64,000 bases of DNA, taken from NCBI RefSeq assembly GCF_964340395.1, contig NC_135555.1:9535931-9599930 (forward strand), read 5' to 3'. The DNA is from Glandiceps talaboti (lineage: Eukaryota > Hemichordata > Enteropneusta > Spengelidae). The position numbers and the translations under genes are program-made. A model generated the notes under the pieces. The model saw only the letters and a list, made by a program, of their open reading frames with translations, had not been told where the DNA came from and searched no databases. This document shows, in pieces, positions 39,110-52,240 of this stretch (position 1 is its first letter; every line of letters starts with the position of its first letter).

Positions 39110-39271
39110 GGTTGTGGTGGTGGTGGTGGTGGTGGTGTCGTCGTCGTCGTCGTGATCGTCGTCGTTATATATGGTGGTGGTGGTGGTGGTGGTGGTGGTG
39201 GTAATGATGATGATGATGATGATGATGACGTTTTGTTGTTGCTGTTCTTGTTGTTGTTGTTGTTGTTGTTT

Positions 39272-39339
<68 letters not shown>

Positions 39340-39340
39340 G
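39039..39340. repeat. Compound trinucleotide microsatellite (TTG, GGT, TCG, GAT)
   Basis: TTG units (39039-39110), GGT (39114-39137), GTC (39137-39160), GGT again (39173-39201), GAT (39202-39228), then a long TTG run to 39340. All frames stay open, giving spurious poly-Val, poly-Cys and poly-Leu peptides. It lies deep in intron 1. Confidence 0.97.
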
Positions 39341-41255
39341 CAGTACTTATTTATTGTTTTTTGAAAATAGGTTTACTTGATGTTTGCCCGTAAAAAAGTA
39401 ATGAACTTTTTTGACACAAAATCTGCTAATGTGTATTTCCGGTGCTAATCACAAAACGCGAAATTCAGAACTTATTGCGAAAGATGATCTAAGCCTTCAT
39501 GCTTGTGTCGCCAACGACAAGCGTCATAAGCTATGTTCTGGCACACTTCTAGTATTTAAACAAAAAACTAGATAACAGCTTGTGCAACCTTTTTTGGCCT
39601 TATCTCTGAACTTACACATCCTTTTGTGTGCTTGAGCGAAAGCTCTATTACATAGTACCTTAGCAAAAAAAAGAACTTAACTCGGGTTCTGGTGACAAAG
39701 GCAGCCAAAGCCAGCTGACGAGTTTGAATGAAAGGCGAGATTAAAAACATGTGCAACCTGTGTGCCATTCATTACTAACACACAAAGGGTAAAAAGTGCC
39801 TGGAGGTGTACATAATGATCATATGATGCCAGCCTACATACTACTCTTGTAGTCGCAATTCACGAATGTTACATGACTTACAATCACAGAGGGAAAGCTG
39901 CAGACTAATAACCAGTTAGCCTACGGATCTTATTAGACTTTCTCGCAAGCTTAGGGTGCAGTGATCTTTATTCTATAACTCACACACAGAAAATACAAAT
40001 ACGAAAATAACCAAGAGATTTTGATCGAATTTCTAGAGTAATAGTTGTCACAGTGGTGCTTTATTTGCGTTTTATTAGTGTACATTCAGTACAGTTTTCT
40101 CCGTATGCTTCCTTTAATCTCTTGAGTAGGGTAAGGAAAAATTACCCAAGGAAAAATCGACTTTGTTTCATTTCTATAGCGTGTTTGATAAACTCGGTCA
40201 TCAGATGTTTTCAGAGATAAGGATCAAACCCACTCACCAAAGGAATACTGAAAGCTATTCCCGAAGATTAAAATTATGTACGGTACCAGTTGTGAATTTA
40301 ATTGAATTTGCTTTCAGTATCGTAGTCTTTCCGCCCTTATCTCGAAAACGTATGGTCCGCAGGATTGAAATGATGCGACCTTAACTATAAGCTTTGGCTC
40401 TGTATAGGTGCAGTGAATCGGGAGGCGCTGTACAACAAGCAGCATCTGACAGATTTTCACTTATTTCATTCTACTTCACAGAGAGGAATCAGAATAACAC
40501 AATATAGATAAAATGTCATGGATTTTGGTAGCTGACGCCTTCATTCAATTTTTGTTTGCATTTCAAAGCTATTATTTGTCAAATGGTGTGCATACCTACC
40601 GTACATGTCATATAAATTGTGTTGATGGTAATTCATGTCAACATCAATCGCACTATTTTGTGGTTAAAACTGTCTCCAGCTGTCATCGGTTTTTTTGTTT
40701 GTTACATTTCTATTACTATTGACCTTATTTATATATCTACCTTTCAACTTCAAGATAACAAAGCCGCCAGGTCATCTCTACCTAACTCTTAAAAAAGACA
40801 AAGTAATGATAGAACACATCTCAGCGGGTTACTTTATCGTTATTAACATCTGTCGACCAGTGCTTCTGCCTATATTCAAAATGTTCGAAGCCATGTCTGT
40901 TTTAATTTCCGTGACCTTTAACCGTACTACTTGGTAACATATTTCAACGTTTGTATAAAGTCTGCCTATAAACCAACTCTTGGTAGACATTTCAAACATT
41001 AATTAAACTCTGTGTGATTAAAAATAGACAAAAAATAGTAATGAAAATGAAAAACAAATTGTGGAATTTTCCAATTTTACGTTTCCGTTTACAAGATTAA
41101 CGATTGACAGTACATTCGTGAATTAAAAAAGATAGCATATATATAACATGTGGATTAGTCGCTACATACCCGCCGGCAGATTACCAAATTGTCAAATAAA
41201 CACATTTGAATAAATAGAGTATGATTACAAATTGAAAGTTCATAGTTTGTAGTTT

Positions 41256-41705
41256 TTGGTTTTTGAACGATCTGCGTTTTTTCAGCCTTTGAGAAGCTGT
41301 AATTCAATGCCTTTGCTCCGATTCTGCGTCGTTATTTTTGCCTCTTACAATTTCAGCGCGCGGCGTTGTGAACAGGAACACCTATGTAATGCATTGTACA
41401 ACTTGAAGAAGTTTACCGTACAAGCAAATCATCAGAGGTTTCTGTTCTATATGCTCTTTTACCGAATGGATAATAACAATAATATTTCATCACTCTATTT
41501 CCAATGGCGCACTTTAGGTGGTAGTAATTTTGTGGCGCTAAATAACAAGCGGCAATACATCTTCACAAACGCCATTCATGTTGTACTGTGCTACCGATTA
41601 TGGTATATACTTGTGTGGAAAATTGTATTCATTATTGCCGTATTATCAACCAACCTATTTAATATCTATCAGAATCATTCCATAATAAGTATCTTATTAT
41701 CTTGA
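41256..41705 (+). other. 150-codon open frame, unrecognised
   Basis: The longest open frame in the window that is neither repeat-driven nor the receptor. Composition is Leu/Ile/Phe/Tyr-rich with several Cys and an Asn run (NNNN). It shows no family motif, and the AT-rich codon use is that of non-coding DNA here. Probably a chance frame; a species-specific or mobile-element remnant cannot be excluded. Confidence 0.1.
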
Positions 41706-42954
41706 AACGCGTCGAGGAGATGAAAACGGGAACATCAAAGATCTATAGAATCATTTTCTCGTACAAAGTACAAATGAAACCCTATGCATCAGGCCGCTGC
41801 AATTCTATATCTTAATTCTGTCTGATTTAGTTGTCGATTGTATGATCCTTGATGTTGAATAGCCTAAGTAGTCAAGTGTCTTCAAGACGATTTATTCTCC
41901 TTAGTTGAGTTTTACCTTAATGCCTCGACTGGGAAGCCCTATTACCGCTAATACAGTAACGATGTGTAATGATCTCTCTCGTTGTATAACACAGATTATA
42001 AAAGAATTGATTTATTGAATGATACGGACATTTTTGAATCTATTGAAGTACAATAGTTAATCTAGTTTTTTTTTAAAGTATGAAATTCGTAGGTACGCTC
42101 TAAACAGCAAAGAAAAAACGTCGAGAGTTGATACTAAGATAGACAGACAAAAATAGTTTTCCATTCTCTGTGTAAGATGTACGATAATCGAAATAAAGGT
42201 GTATTATGTGCACTCTTATACAAAGATGAATTTGAAATGTTTTCAGGTAGTTCATATGAGTTTACATTTCTTAGACTAGTACAGGTGACGTAAGACTTAT
42301 GAATAATTTAGGATTCAAATAATATTAAAATTGCTATACTATGCGATTGCTGTAAACGACATCCGAATGTGTCTTCTTTGAAGGTTACTGTGTGGTGGCT
42401 AAATGTGAAATATTAAGTATAAGTATGTATATTTATTTTTTCCAGTTTGCTTGTGATATGTAAATATGTAAAATGTTTTTGACAGAGCAGTTATGTAAAT
42501 AAATAAATAAATAAAAAATAAAAATATTAATATTATTTTGAAATTAACCGAGCAAATATAGAAAAGGCGTGAAAGAGAGAGACGTTGATGTGTCTGAAAA
42601 TGAAATACGAGAGAGCGAATAAGTGACAAATCTCTTGTCAGTCTGATAACCCTGTGGATCTAGTGTTAGAAACCAAACTTCACCATGTTGTGACTACAAA
42701 ACATGGTTTCTTAATAACATGTGAGGGATTTGATACTTTGATAATATTAACATATGTAATACCAGGAATCTCTCCAGGTAATTCTAATGTCAAGTTACTA
42801 AAAGGATCACATAGACCCAAACACAAAATGCAAATGGTTGCAAAATGATTGATGTGGAATGTGTCAATGTATATCCAAAAGCAAAAAGACTATGCACACG
42901 ACAAAGATTGTATTTACAGTCACTATAAAAAAAACGTTGGCATGCACAATGCGT

Positions 42955-43010
42955 TTACAGCTTGAAGGCGGAGCTGCTGACCTCCGACGTGAACGCGTTA
43001 AGTAATGTTG
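42955..43010 (-). pseudogene. Possible second LINE 3'-end relic
   Basis: Minus-strand translation ends TTLLNAFTSEVSSSAFKL then a stop. This resembles the end of the relic at 2375 (TLAAFKSEVASLLDS) in the order TL, AF, SEV, S. The DNA of the two loci is similarly related. The conserved WN..PP part is missing, so this is weak. Confidence 0.2.
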
Positions 43011-43504
43011 TACTGCAAATGTGCAACGTGTGTGTGATCAAGGTCATATGTATTCTTAGTTTCAGTTTTATGCAACATCTTCTTGTTTGCGCGAAGGTAC
43101 GAATCTCTTCAGTAAATAGAATGTAAGGATTATTATGGTACAATCCGCCTCGGGACCAATTTCCTTGAAAATCACAGTTCCTCAAATCTCTCCAAAATTT
43201 GCCATATGAAAGATTGGTCCAGGTTCTCTTGAAATAGTACTAGGAATTTGGGAGTTCATCATCATGTTCTCAGGAAATCGTCATTTTGTCATTGAGCTAA
43301 CAAAGTATTCAGTGGCCATATTGGATTCTAAAATGGCTTAAACGTGGACCGATATTTTTTTTTAACTGTATGGTGACTCGTGATTTTTTTCTCTACTAGA
43401 TTTTAACTGGCGGGTTTGTGTTTTCTTGACCTAAGAAACAGCAACTTTTTAGTGCAGTTCGCGTACAAAGAAAATTCACTAATTTTCATTAATTTCTCTT
43501 ACAG

Positions 43505-43688
43505 GTTTAACTACATTGCGTCATAATTCGACAGCATTCGGTCTTACTGAGAGGGATGAGAGCGTCTTAGTTGGTTACGAAAATGGACACTGGAGTTTAC
43601 CTTACTTTGATTGTGGTGGCGGTAATATATGGATGATGACGTACACAGTACCATTTCTTGGAGTTAGAAACCATACATATCATTTTAA
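43505..43688 (+). CDS. GPR158/GPR179-like class C GPCR, second coding exon
   Basis: Encodes residues 238-299, continuing the extracellular Cache region. After the TTACAG acceptor, the two bases GT complete the Gly codon begun in exon 1. The stretch WSLPYFDCGGGNIWMMTYTV (267-286) corresponds to the WSPPYLEC segment of vertebrate GPR158 as I recall it, and invertebrate members carry a similar CGGG motif. Cys274 is a likely disulfide partner. Sequons are Asn245 (NST) and Asn293 (NHT). The exon ends CATTTTAA before GTAAGT, leaving phase 2, which the exon at 62618 completes as Lys299. Its length, 184 nt, equals 2 + 60 codons + 2, so the frame is exact. The open frame is short and lacks its own start, so it is easily missed by ORF-based annotation. 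Confidence 0.9.
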
Positions 43689-43838
43689 GTAAGTTTGAAC
43701 TATTATACAGATGTGCCTCAAGAACTTGGTGTTACCAACCAACATTTCAACACTTCTGAGGATAGCCCTGTTCGTATTGTTCTGTTTTTAGTAATTGGTT
43801 TTCTTTTCGTTGTTTGCCTGTCTAAGTATGTTAGCGTG

Positions 43839-43891
43839 TGTGTTTGTTTGTTTGTTTGTCTGTTTGTTTGTTTGTTTGTTTGTTTGTTTAT

Positions 43892-43922
<31 letters not shown>

Positions 43923-44100
43923 TTTCCTTGCTTACTTGCTTGCTTGTTTTGGTTGGTTCGTTGGTTGGGTTGTTTGTTTGTTTTGTTCGTTGTCTGTCTG
44001 TCTGTCTGTCTGTTTGTTTGTTTGTTTGTTTGTTTTTTGTTTGTTTGTTTGTTTGTTTGTTTGTTTATTTGCTTGCTTGTTTGCTTGCTTGCTTGCTTAT
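43839..44100. repeat. Compound tetranucleotide array (TGTT, GCTT, TGTC)
   Basis: TGTT/TTTG units, then GCTT, a looser GGTT part, TGTC, TGTT again and finally GCTT. It starts only 150 bp after the exon 2 splice donor. Poly-Cys/Leu/Val open frames through it are artefacts, although one extends left to near the exon. Confidence 0.95.
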
Positions 44101-45434
44101 GTAAAAAGAATGTTCATGGTCCACTTACAACTGCCAAACACAAGCAGTGTGCATCAATTTCGTGTCCATTTGATCTATAGTATTGTCCACAATTATACCA
44201 TGTCATTTTTAATATAGCGACTATTATCAACCGAAAGACCGAACTACAGTATACACCGTTAAAAGCATACTTTTTGATATCGATGATGGTGCACAACAAT
44301 AAAAGTAGATTGACGTAAACAAATGCCTCTACTTGTACTTTAGAACCTTTTTGTAGTACTAAGGCCCAATTTTAAGATACATGCAGTGAGTTTTTGATAT
44401 TTCGCAAAGTTTTTCGACTTCTGTAAATATTTTTTTGTTTATTCTGCATTTCGTACACTATGATATCCTTTAGTCGACATATCCCACATTAAATATTATT
44501 ACATCGCCTGTGGGTGAACGTTTTTTTTTGTAGATATAATCAAGTAATCAAATTGATTTTTGGGGTCCGCACCAAATATCAGCGCCCTCAACGGCGATTA
44601 CGATTTCAACCTGCTTCTGCACTGCTCAGATTTACACTTGCCAATACTCTACCTAAAGATAACAACGACCACTAATCTACAGATGCAATGTATTTTTTTA
44701 AGTAATTGACAAATGTTTAGTGAATATATCTTTGGTTGTGTGATGAAAAAAAACAGTTGCAGCTAGTGCAGTTTTAATGTAATGTTAGTAATAGCATTGC
44801 TTTTTATCTCGCAAATCACAATTTCTAGACCCACGTTCTTGTTTGCATTACTTTAAATAAAATACATCAGTTTCGAGCCATTTGACATCGGTAATACGTA
44901 TGTGCGACGACGTACACGTTCCTTTCGGACCAAATACTCATTTTACTAAAAGCATGGAAATATTTATAGCACCCATATAGACCAACTGTGCATGTACTTT
45001 TTTTTCAACAGGATGTTCATTTTACTAAAAGCATCTTCAGGATGCAATCAACGTAGAAATGTTTTGTTGAAATATTAAGTAACTTCTTCTCGGTATCACT
45101 TCGTTTGTCCACGCTTTCCATAAAATCAATAGTCACAGTGTTCACCTTTATCTGTGAGACTTCGATCTTTGAAGTCTGATATTCAACATTGGCATTTGAC
45201 CTTGAACGTCTATGTCACGAATGTTTTGACAACATCGTAAAACATGATAATCATTTTGTCTAAATATTCAAATTGTCTGTACACATTGCACTGTTTTGAT
45301 AGAATACACGAGATTTGTTTAGATTGACAGCATCAGCCCCACAGTGTTCAATATTTATTTCAAAATGCGTGGTGATTTGAGGATGGGGCGTAAACACCTT
45401 TATGTAACATAAGAACGATTCGACAATGTGATAC

Positions 45435-45437
<3 letters not shown>

Positions 45438-45502
<65 letters not shown>
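45438..45502. repeat. (CA)n microsatellite
   Basis: About 32 uninterrupted CA units. Confidence 0.98.
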
Positions 45503-45504
<2 letters not shown>

Positions 45505-46349
45505 TATACTTGACTATATAAATACGCAATTGTTTTTTCTGGCCTATACAGATAAAGATGCAACTCGTTTCAATGTCATTTCCTGTTGATGCAAATCTTT
45601 TTAACGTCACAGGTGAAACATATATACGTCAAAACATCGACCCTCGATTCATATCTCTACTGTACAATTGTTTGTGTGTTGGAATGACGTGTTATTTCCT
45701 CCACTCTGACAGCTTCTACTGCAAATGTACACGCCGTAAATATTTCATGATTACGTTTATTTATTCATAGACGACTGATGGAACAATGTTCCTCATTACG
45801 CCAATAAATGTAATCATTATAAAACTATATTCCTCGACAAGGGTAAAGTAACTACACATTAAACTACTATGTTATGTATATTGTAGGATTTGTTGGCATA
45901 CTTTCAGTGCTCCCTAGCTATACCATTATTCTACCAATGATGGAGGTGCACTTTACATTTCAGATAACGTCGGTGATGTAAAAACAGAACGTTTTGATTC
46001 CAAACTGAAACAACGAGGAAAACTGTTGATTATTTTGTTGTACAAACGTTTGTTTTTCTTAGCGATTTCATTTCCAATGTTTGTTTGGGTTTGAAGCAAT
46101 TTCTTAACTCAAATCAGTTGATATGATACCGGGGCAAATGTTATCAATAGAAAAATAAGGATTTGGGTTTTTATCTATTTTATTATGGATGCTGTGTTTA
46201 TCTTGGTTATCCGGTGATTTGTCCGATCAGAATGATTTGTTTGTTATTCGGCTTCCTGACTATGTGGTTTATATGTTTTATCTATCCATTCATTCGTTCA
46301 TACTAACTTATTTATTCGTCCTGCCTCTCTTTACCCCCTCAGTCATTTA

Positions 46350-46430
46350 GTGAGTGAGTGAGTCAGTCAGTCAGTCAGTCAATCAGTCAGTCAGTCAGTC
46401 AGTCAGTCAGTCAGTCAGTCAGTCAGTCAG

Positions 46431-46473
<43 letters not shown>
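46350..46473. repeat. (GTCA)n array abutting (TTG)n
   Basis: A few GAGT units, then GTCA units to about 46430, changing abruptly to TTG units to about 46473. Confidence 0.95.
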
Positions 46474-46475
<2 letters not shown>

Positions 46476-46620
46476 CTTTATTCCTCCTCAAAGAGAAGAG
46501 TTACAACTCAGTTCACAAATATACAAAAACAAAATAATGAATAAATAAGTACAGAGTGCATGACTTCATTAGTCAGTTGAACGATAAACTTAAGGATTTT
46601 ATCTTGAATATTTCCTATTT

Positions 46621-47105
46621 GTGAGTGAGTGAGTGAGTGAGTGAGTGAGTGAGTGAGTGAGTGAGTGAGTGAGTGAGTGGGTGGGTGGGTGGGTGGGTGG
46701 GTGGGTGGGTGGGTGGGTGGGTGAGTGAGTGAGTGAGTGAGTGAGTGAGTGAGTGAGTGAGTGAGTGAGTGAGTGAGTGAGTGAGCGAGCGAGCGAGCGA
46801 GCGAGCGAGTGAGCGAGCGAGTGAGCGAGTGAGCGAGTGGGTGGGTGGGTGGGTGGGTGTTTGGGTGAGTGAGTGAGTGAGTGAGTGAGTGAGTGAGTGA
46901 GTGAGTGAGTGAGTGAGTGAGTGAGTGAGTGAGTGAGTGAGTGAGTGAGTGAGTGAGTGAGTGAGTGAGTGAGTGAGTGTCGGCTGGCTGGCTGGTTGGT
47001 TGGTTGGTTGGTTGGTTGGTTGGTTGGTTGGTTGGTTGCCAGGTTGGTTGGGTGGTTGGTTGGCTGATTGGCAGGTTGATAGATTGGATGGTTGATAGAT
47101 CGATC
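46621..47105. repeat. Large compound tetranucleotide array (GAGT, GGGT, GAGC, GGTT)
   Basis: Nearly 500 bp. Homogeneous GAGT blocks are divided by GGGT blocks (about 46677-46722 and 46839-46866) and a GAGC block (about 46784-46838). From 46981 it changes to GGCT and GGTT units and decays at about 47105. The minus-strand 175-codon frame (Thr-His-Ser-Leu repeats) spans the whole array and is an artefact. Confidence 0.97.
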
Positions 47106-50083
47106 AGTTGCTGGCATTCGATCCATTATATTGTCAAGGCTGTTTGAAGTTAGAAGGGTTAGTTGGTATGCATGTGTTCGATTAACGAGAAAATAAGTTT
47201 TTAATGATTAGAGTTGTTTGACGGGCCTGTGAATGACAGACACGAGAACAAGATACTGACCGTCCTATTTCAAGACAATTACATAGATTGACGGATAGTT
47301 AGATAGTCGTTTACTTTTACTTAATCAACACATTTTTTCAAAAGCTACAACATAAATTTCTCTTTCTGTAACCCCCTGTGGATAGTATACGTCTGGGATT
47401 CGCTGTAGTTTCTATGACAGTAAGCAAGTATCGTCTAAGTGCTTCTATTGTCGTCTGTTTAATGTTACTGATGAACACAACAATCAAGGTACGGTTTGTA
47501 ATCAAATTCAGTAATTACAGTGATTCGTCCACGTTTATGTTGTGGGCAAAGATGAATGAGTCTTGTTCTTTCCCTCATTCAGATGTAATATCGAACTTCA
47601 TTGTCGGGCAACAAAGCATGTTTGATATCTCTTGAGTCTTTGCAGTAGACAAGTCGATTTGGCTAATTTCTATTTTGAACGAGACGTGCAAGGATAATGA
47701 ACGGCATTTTCTGACATTTGGACTGAAGATCCGCAATCGAAATGATCGTAGGAACGGAAATGCCAGATTCTAACGGTCTAAAGAGCAATTACATACACTG
47801 ACCCATTACGCTGAAGGCGACTTTCATCGTCAATGGGTTTAATTTTGAGCTGCATTAACCCGTACTAATGAAGCAACGATTTGTATTCTGGGCTTTGTCA
47901 GTTAGTACAATTCCCATAAAAAAACAACAGTTCATTACTGTTACCGTGGGCAATATAATGTACCTATTGAGAACATGGGCCATCAGTGGAAACAAATTAA
48001 ATTGTCAAGATGTTGCCTTCGCATTTTGTTCACGTCATTAGAAGCAGTCAGTGTTGCGTGATGTGCAAGCAACTTGTGAAAAGAATTGTACAACATTAAA
48101 GTTATCGACATTATTCTTCTTATCTTGATGTCTACATCGGTATCCATTGGCAACGCATTTATTACTATTCAGTCGTTAAAATCATTGTAATCAATACAAA
48201 CAATATATATTTATGTTTGGAATTCCTTTTCTTGAAATCAGAGTTAACTTCTCAAAACAGTTCGGGTTTTACTAGTGCATACTAGTGTACAGCATAGTTT
48301 TACACCACAATGACTCAAAACAAATGAGGTGTTAAGACTTCTATCACTCGTAACATAAATTTGTTGTTAATTTTTCACATAGTGTATCGACAATGTCTAT
48401 GTTACCGTTCCATAAATCACGGTTGTATACTGTTAAGACTCTATTGGCCCTACTGGTTATTACTCTTAACTACATTTTACAAACATTTCACACCATACAG
48501 TGTCCAAGTCAACCATTCAATGGTTACAGGAGCCTGGATGGGTCTGGTCATATGACCAATACATTATTACTAATAAAGTACGTTCGCTGAGTGTGTTTTT
48601 CATTGAATGTGTGACTATATGATTTGCGAGGCTAATATGAATGAGATATGCCATTGACAAAAGTCAATATTTCAGTAAAAAGGTTTGCTTATATATAGTT
48701 TCGCATATTTATGATTTATGAGGGGTACACAGGTCGCATGGAATGTAATAATCAAATGGTTCATTTCTATATTTGATTTAGACTTTTAGCGTGGTGTAAA
48801 GCCTCACATCGCGGTTAAATAACTGTAGTTTTACAAATACTGACATTACCCTTATTACGGAGAATTTGATTTAATTGCAAACAGTTGTGAGTGGATTACT
48901 AAGGAGTCCTTGCGAATGTCGAAGCAACGGTAAGCGAGCAACCTCACACATACGCATGCTCAATGGCAGAATGAAGCTCAATAAAGTAGTGAGACAAACA
49001 CTGTCTACAGTTGTTTCCATGGATCGCTAATGACTGTGGCAAAAAAATTTCTAATATTTCTTATGTAATATACGTATCTCCGTTTACTTGCATCCAATTT
49101 TGAACCATGTTTATAATGACATAATAACGCCATAAGGACAGGGGGGAATGTACAGCTGGGTCTAGGAACTCGCGCATGCTTACATAACTACGATGGTACT
49201 TTACGATTCAGAATCACACATCATACTTTTGGCTCGTGTTCGTCAACCATAAAGTATGATTGGGGTCACTTTCTTACCTTTAAAAGTAATCAAGCTTTGT
49301 GGTTATTTTCCCGACATAACCGAATACCTTTGAATGTGGGTTTCTTTCTATATGTTGAGTGACGTCAAATCTCTTATTAAAAAGCATAATACGGATTAGC
49401 TGTCATTATTGAAAATGATCGCATTACTATAGATTTCGTCTTATTGTGTGTTGTATGGATGCGTCATTCATTCAGAATCTATAGGTAAGCAAAATACAAG
49501 GTTGCTTTTTTTTTCAATAAGAATATTGTCGGATTGATTACATATTGATAAAAATAATGAATAAAATAATGAATGAAAGCGATGGAAATGTTACTGTACA
49601 TATAGTCATCAAAGTTATACACTATGAGAAAAAACAGATTGAATATAAACTCTCAACAATGTATATGTTCAATATACGATGCGGTCGTAGTGATACGTCT
49701 CTTCTCATTTGTGTACATGTCATCGTCGTAAAAACGACACGCCTCTTTACGGTAACTGTACAGGACGCAAAAGAATTATTTTTCGCTGCGTCAGCGGCAA
49801 AAATGCTTTTTTAAGAGTATGTTAACATTGCACATTTTACAATTAACATTTTACTAAGTTATACAACCTAGCCTTGAGGGCTCTCCACAACCCAATGAAT
49901 CGATACCCAACACACAAAATTGTCATATCTGCTATGTGGAAATAACGATAAAATATATAAATATCACCTATAATTGCATCGCAATAGTGGTACAAATGTA
50001 TTATGTGTGTATCATGTGAAAGTGACATCATTTTTAGAATTGTCAAAATCTTTCACTCTTGATTCTAGACGTTGTGAATATGC

Positions 50084-50290
50084 TTGTATTGTATTGTATT
50101 GTATTGTATTGTATTGTATTGTATTGTGTTTTTTTTGTATGCATGCGTGCGTACATGTATGTATGTATGTATGTATGTATGTATGTATGTATGTATGTAT
50201 GTATGTATGTATGTATGTATGTATGTGTGTGTGTGTTTGTATGTGGATGTGTATGGATGTGTGCGTGTGTGGATGTATGTGTGGAGACGT
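50084..50290. repeat. (TATTG)n and (GTAT)n microsatellites
   Basis: Eight or nine TATTG pentamers at 50084-50127 are followed, after a T-run and a short spacer, by (GTAT)n at 50155-50227. This grades into GT, GGAT and GTGC words up to about 50290. Confidence 0.95.
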
Positions 50291-52164
50291 ATGGGTATAC
50301 AAATACTGGAATATCGGCTAGACTTTGAATTGCTGTCTATATACGAACTTGAAACTTCTAATGTAGCATGATCCCAAATCAGTCTTCCTACATAACACCG
50401 TTAGCTACTAAAAGAAGTCGACTGATAATAATTAGACATAACGGCAACGGCATATAACGCCGTCATCTGTCATTCCCAAGAGTGTTATCTGAGCCTTCAA
50501 TAAGCCTATTCACCAACCATCTCGTGACTAGGGTTTCATGCCATACTCTGCGATCGAATTCTAAGATTGTGATATCCACATACCCTACTTGTCAATACGT
50601 CATGTTCGAGTCTGTATTGATGTATGCTTGTAGGCTTTGATGTAGTCTACACACTCTCGTCACTGGGTAGAAGATAACTCAACAAAATCTTCTTTTTTTA
50701 AGTCTTGAGGGAAGGAGCCCAACAATATCAGATTGCTAAATTTTAATAGATTCAACTATTGGTGTGTGCTGACAAAGCAATACATAACTCTGATGTGCTA
50801 GTATAGATACGAGTTTTTTATTGGGTTGATGTTGTTGTCAGGGGCCGATGGTACCTCCGTCGTAAGACACACGACTGACACGTTGATGCACAGTTCCCTG
50901 CATTCTGACATCTTTGTCTGTCCTTTTAAAAATACATTGAATGTGTTCGTTCTGACAGAAAGCTTGAACGACTAAGGATTTTTCATGTCTACAAATACTA
51001 TACGCAAATAAAGGCCTTTAAGCTCATACGTGAAGCACGATTTTAGCCAAAGCGAAGATACCACCAGGATAGCAAAGTAAAGACCTAAAGCCTCGTGAAT
51101 CAAGGTTTGTCTAAACACGGTTTTGTATCCGTGTACAAATGAAAATGCGGCGTGGACACGCAAGGGTGGGCGCCGGGCACGTTTGTGTAAAAATTGCCTA
51201 TGGGAGCTGCGATTTCATGATGAAACTCTCAGATATGTTTCTATGTATCTCCCAGCTAGCTATTACTTTGATATACCCACGGTATCGGGTCATCAGTGCC
51301 TGTGGTAAGACACCCACGTTTAGATGGAATCATCGTCACTATATATGGCTCATAACCATTTGTCAGTTCAAAATAACGAAGCCATGTGGTCGGTAACATT
51401 TGTTGAAGAGTGATATGATATATGGGGAACTGAAACTGATATAAAAGAAGAAAGTCTTAGATTTCTTCAATCTTTTGAACTTACTGCAAATTTTAATCTC
51501 CACTTTGCTTCGCGGCAGTAATATACGTTCTAACAGTCTTGCGATGTGTCACCGCCGTTAGATTTTTTTCAACAAAACAAATTGCTTTTAGTTTGGAAAG
51601 TTCACAGTTGGAACCATGGTTCTATAGAATACAATTAGGTAAAGCATTTAGAATAAAATGTTTTGTTTGGGCTAGTAATAAAAACTGAACAAAAAGCTCC
51701 TGTGTGGTATAAAGTCGTGTCAGTTGTTGTGTATTATTGGGAAAAAATATTATATTTCTTGTTTTATTGCATATGAAAGAACAACCTTCTTGTCAATCAA
51801 TCACAGATGTGACCTCTGACCTTTCAAGCCCATTAAAGGTTCATATACTCATGAATGTTCTGATAATGGGGCATAACTGATTAAACCCTTTTTGTTGTGT
51901 TATTCCAACTTGTCAAATGGCGATCTCTTAGGACGAGAATCTAATTTAATAGAGTTTTTTTTCTGCATTGAGAGTATTACAGTCTAAAATGACATCAAAG
52001 CAATTAAAACGTCAACTTCTGACAAGACGCCATCAACTGCCCAATGGTCCATTATCACAGTGATTGCTGACTTCCCGACTTTAGATTACACCGTGACTGC
52101 ACCACGAACACTTTGTTGTAACCCACTGAAGAACATTCACAACATTAGAGTGAGCGATGTAGTA

Positions 52165-52240
52165 ATGTCGGAAGATTCTTGTTGAGCCAGACGATAATAC
52201 TGTTGGTATGATGTTTGTCGAGTCAGACGACATTTTGTTT
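52165..52240. mobile_element. Fragment carrying foldback-element subterminal motifs
   Basis: TTGTTGAGCCAGACGATAATAC and TTTGTCGAGTCAGACGACAT occur about 43 bp apart, the same paired GAG-CAGAC motifs seen near 63615 and 63660. Probably a solitary end of the same element family. Confidence 0.4.

Larger units (their letters stand above)
8276..43504 (+). other. Intron 1 of the receptor gene (35.2 kb)
   Basis: Begins GTAAGTTATG after exon 1 and ends TTAATTTCTCTTACAG before exon 2, both good splice consensus. Apart from the repeats and mobile-element relics listed individually, it holds AT-rich sequence with short unrecognised open frames. The intervals 8276-11600, 11850-14700, 16350-18340, 20250-21580, 22700-24020, 24260-27830, 28650-32540, 33470-36350, 37840-39030 and 39350-42900 contain nothing else I can name. 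I found no exon of a nested gene that I could defend. Confidence 0.85.

Noticed and set aside
38996-39380. Poly-Val/Gly/Leu/Cys open frames
   Set aside because: They come from the triplet microsatellite; no start context or splice sites.
43695-44217. 160-codon Cys/Leu/Val-rich frame next to exon 2
   Set aside because: It begins inside intron 2, beyond a consensus donor, and is mostly the TGTT/GCTT array.
46599-47126. 175-codon minus-strand frame with Thr-His-Ser-Leu repeats
   Set aside because: Translation of the GAGT/GGGT array; there is no unique sequence of coding character at either end.
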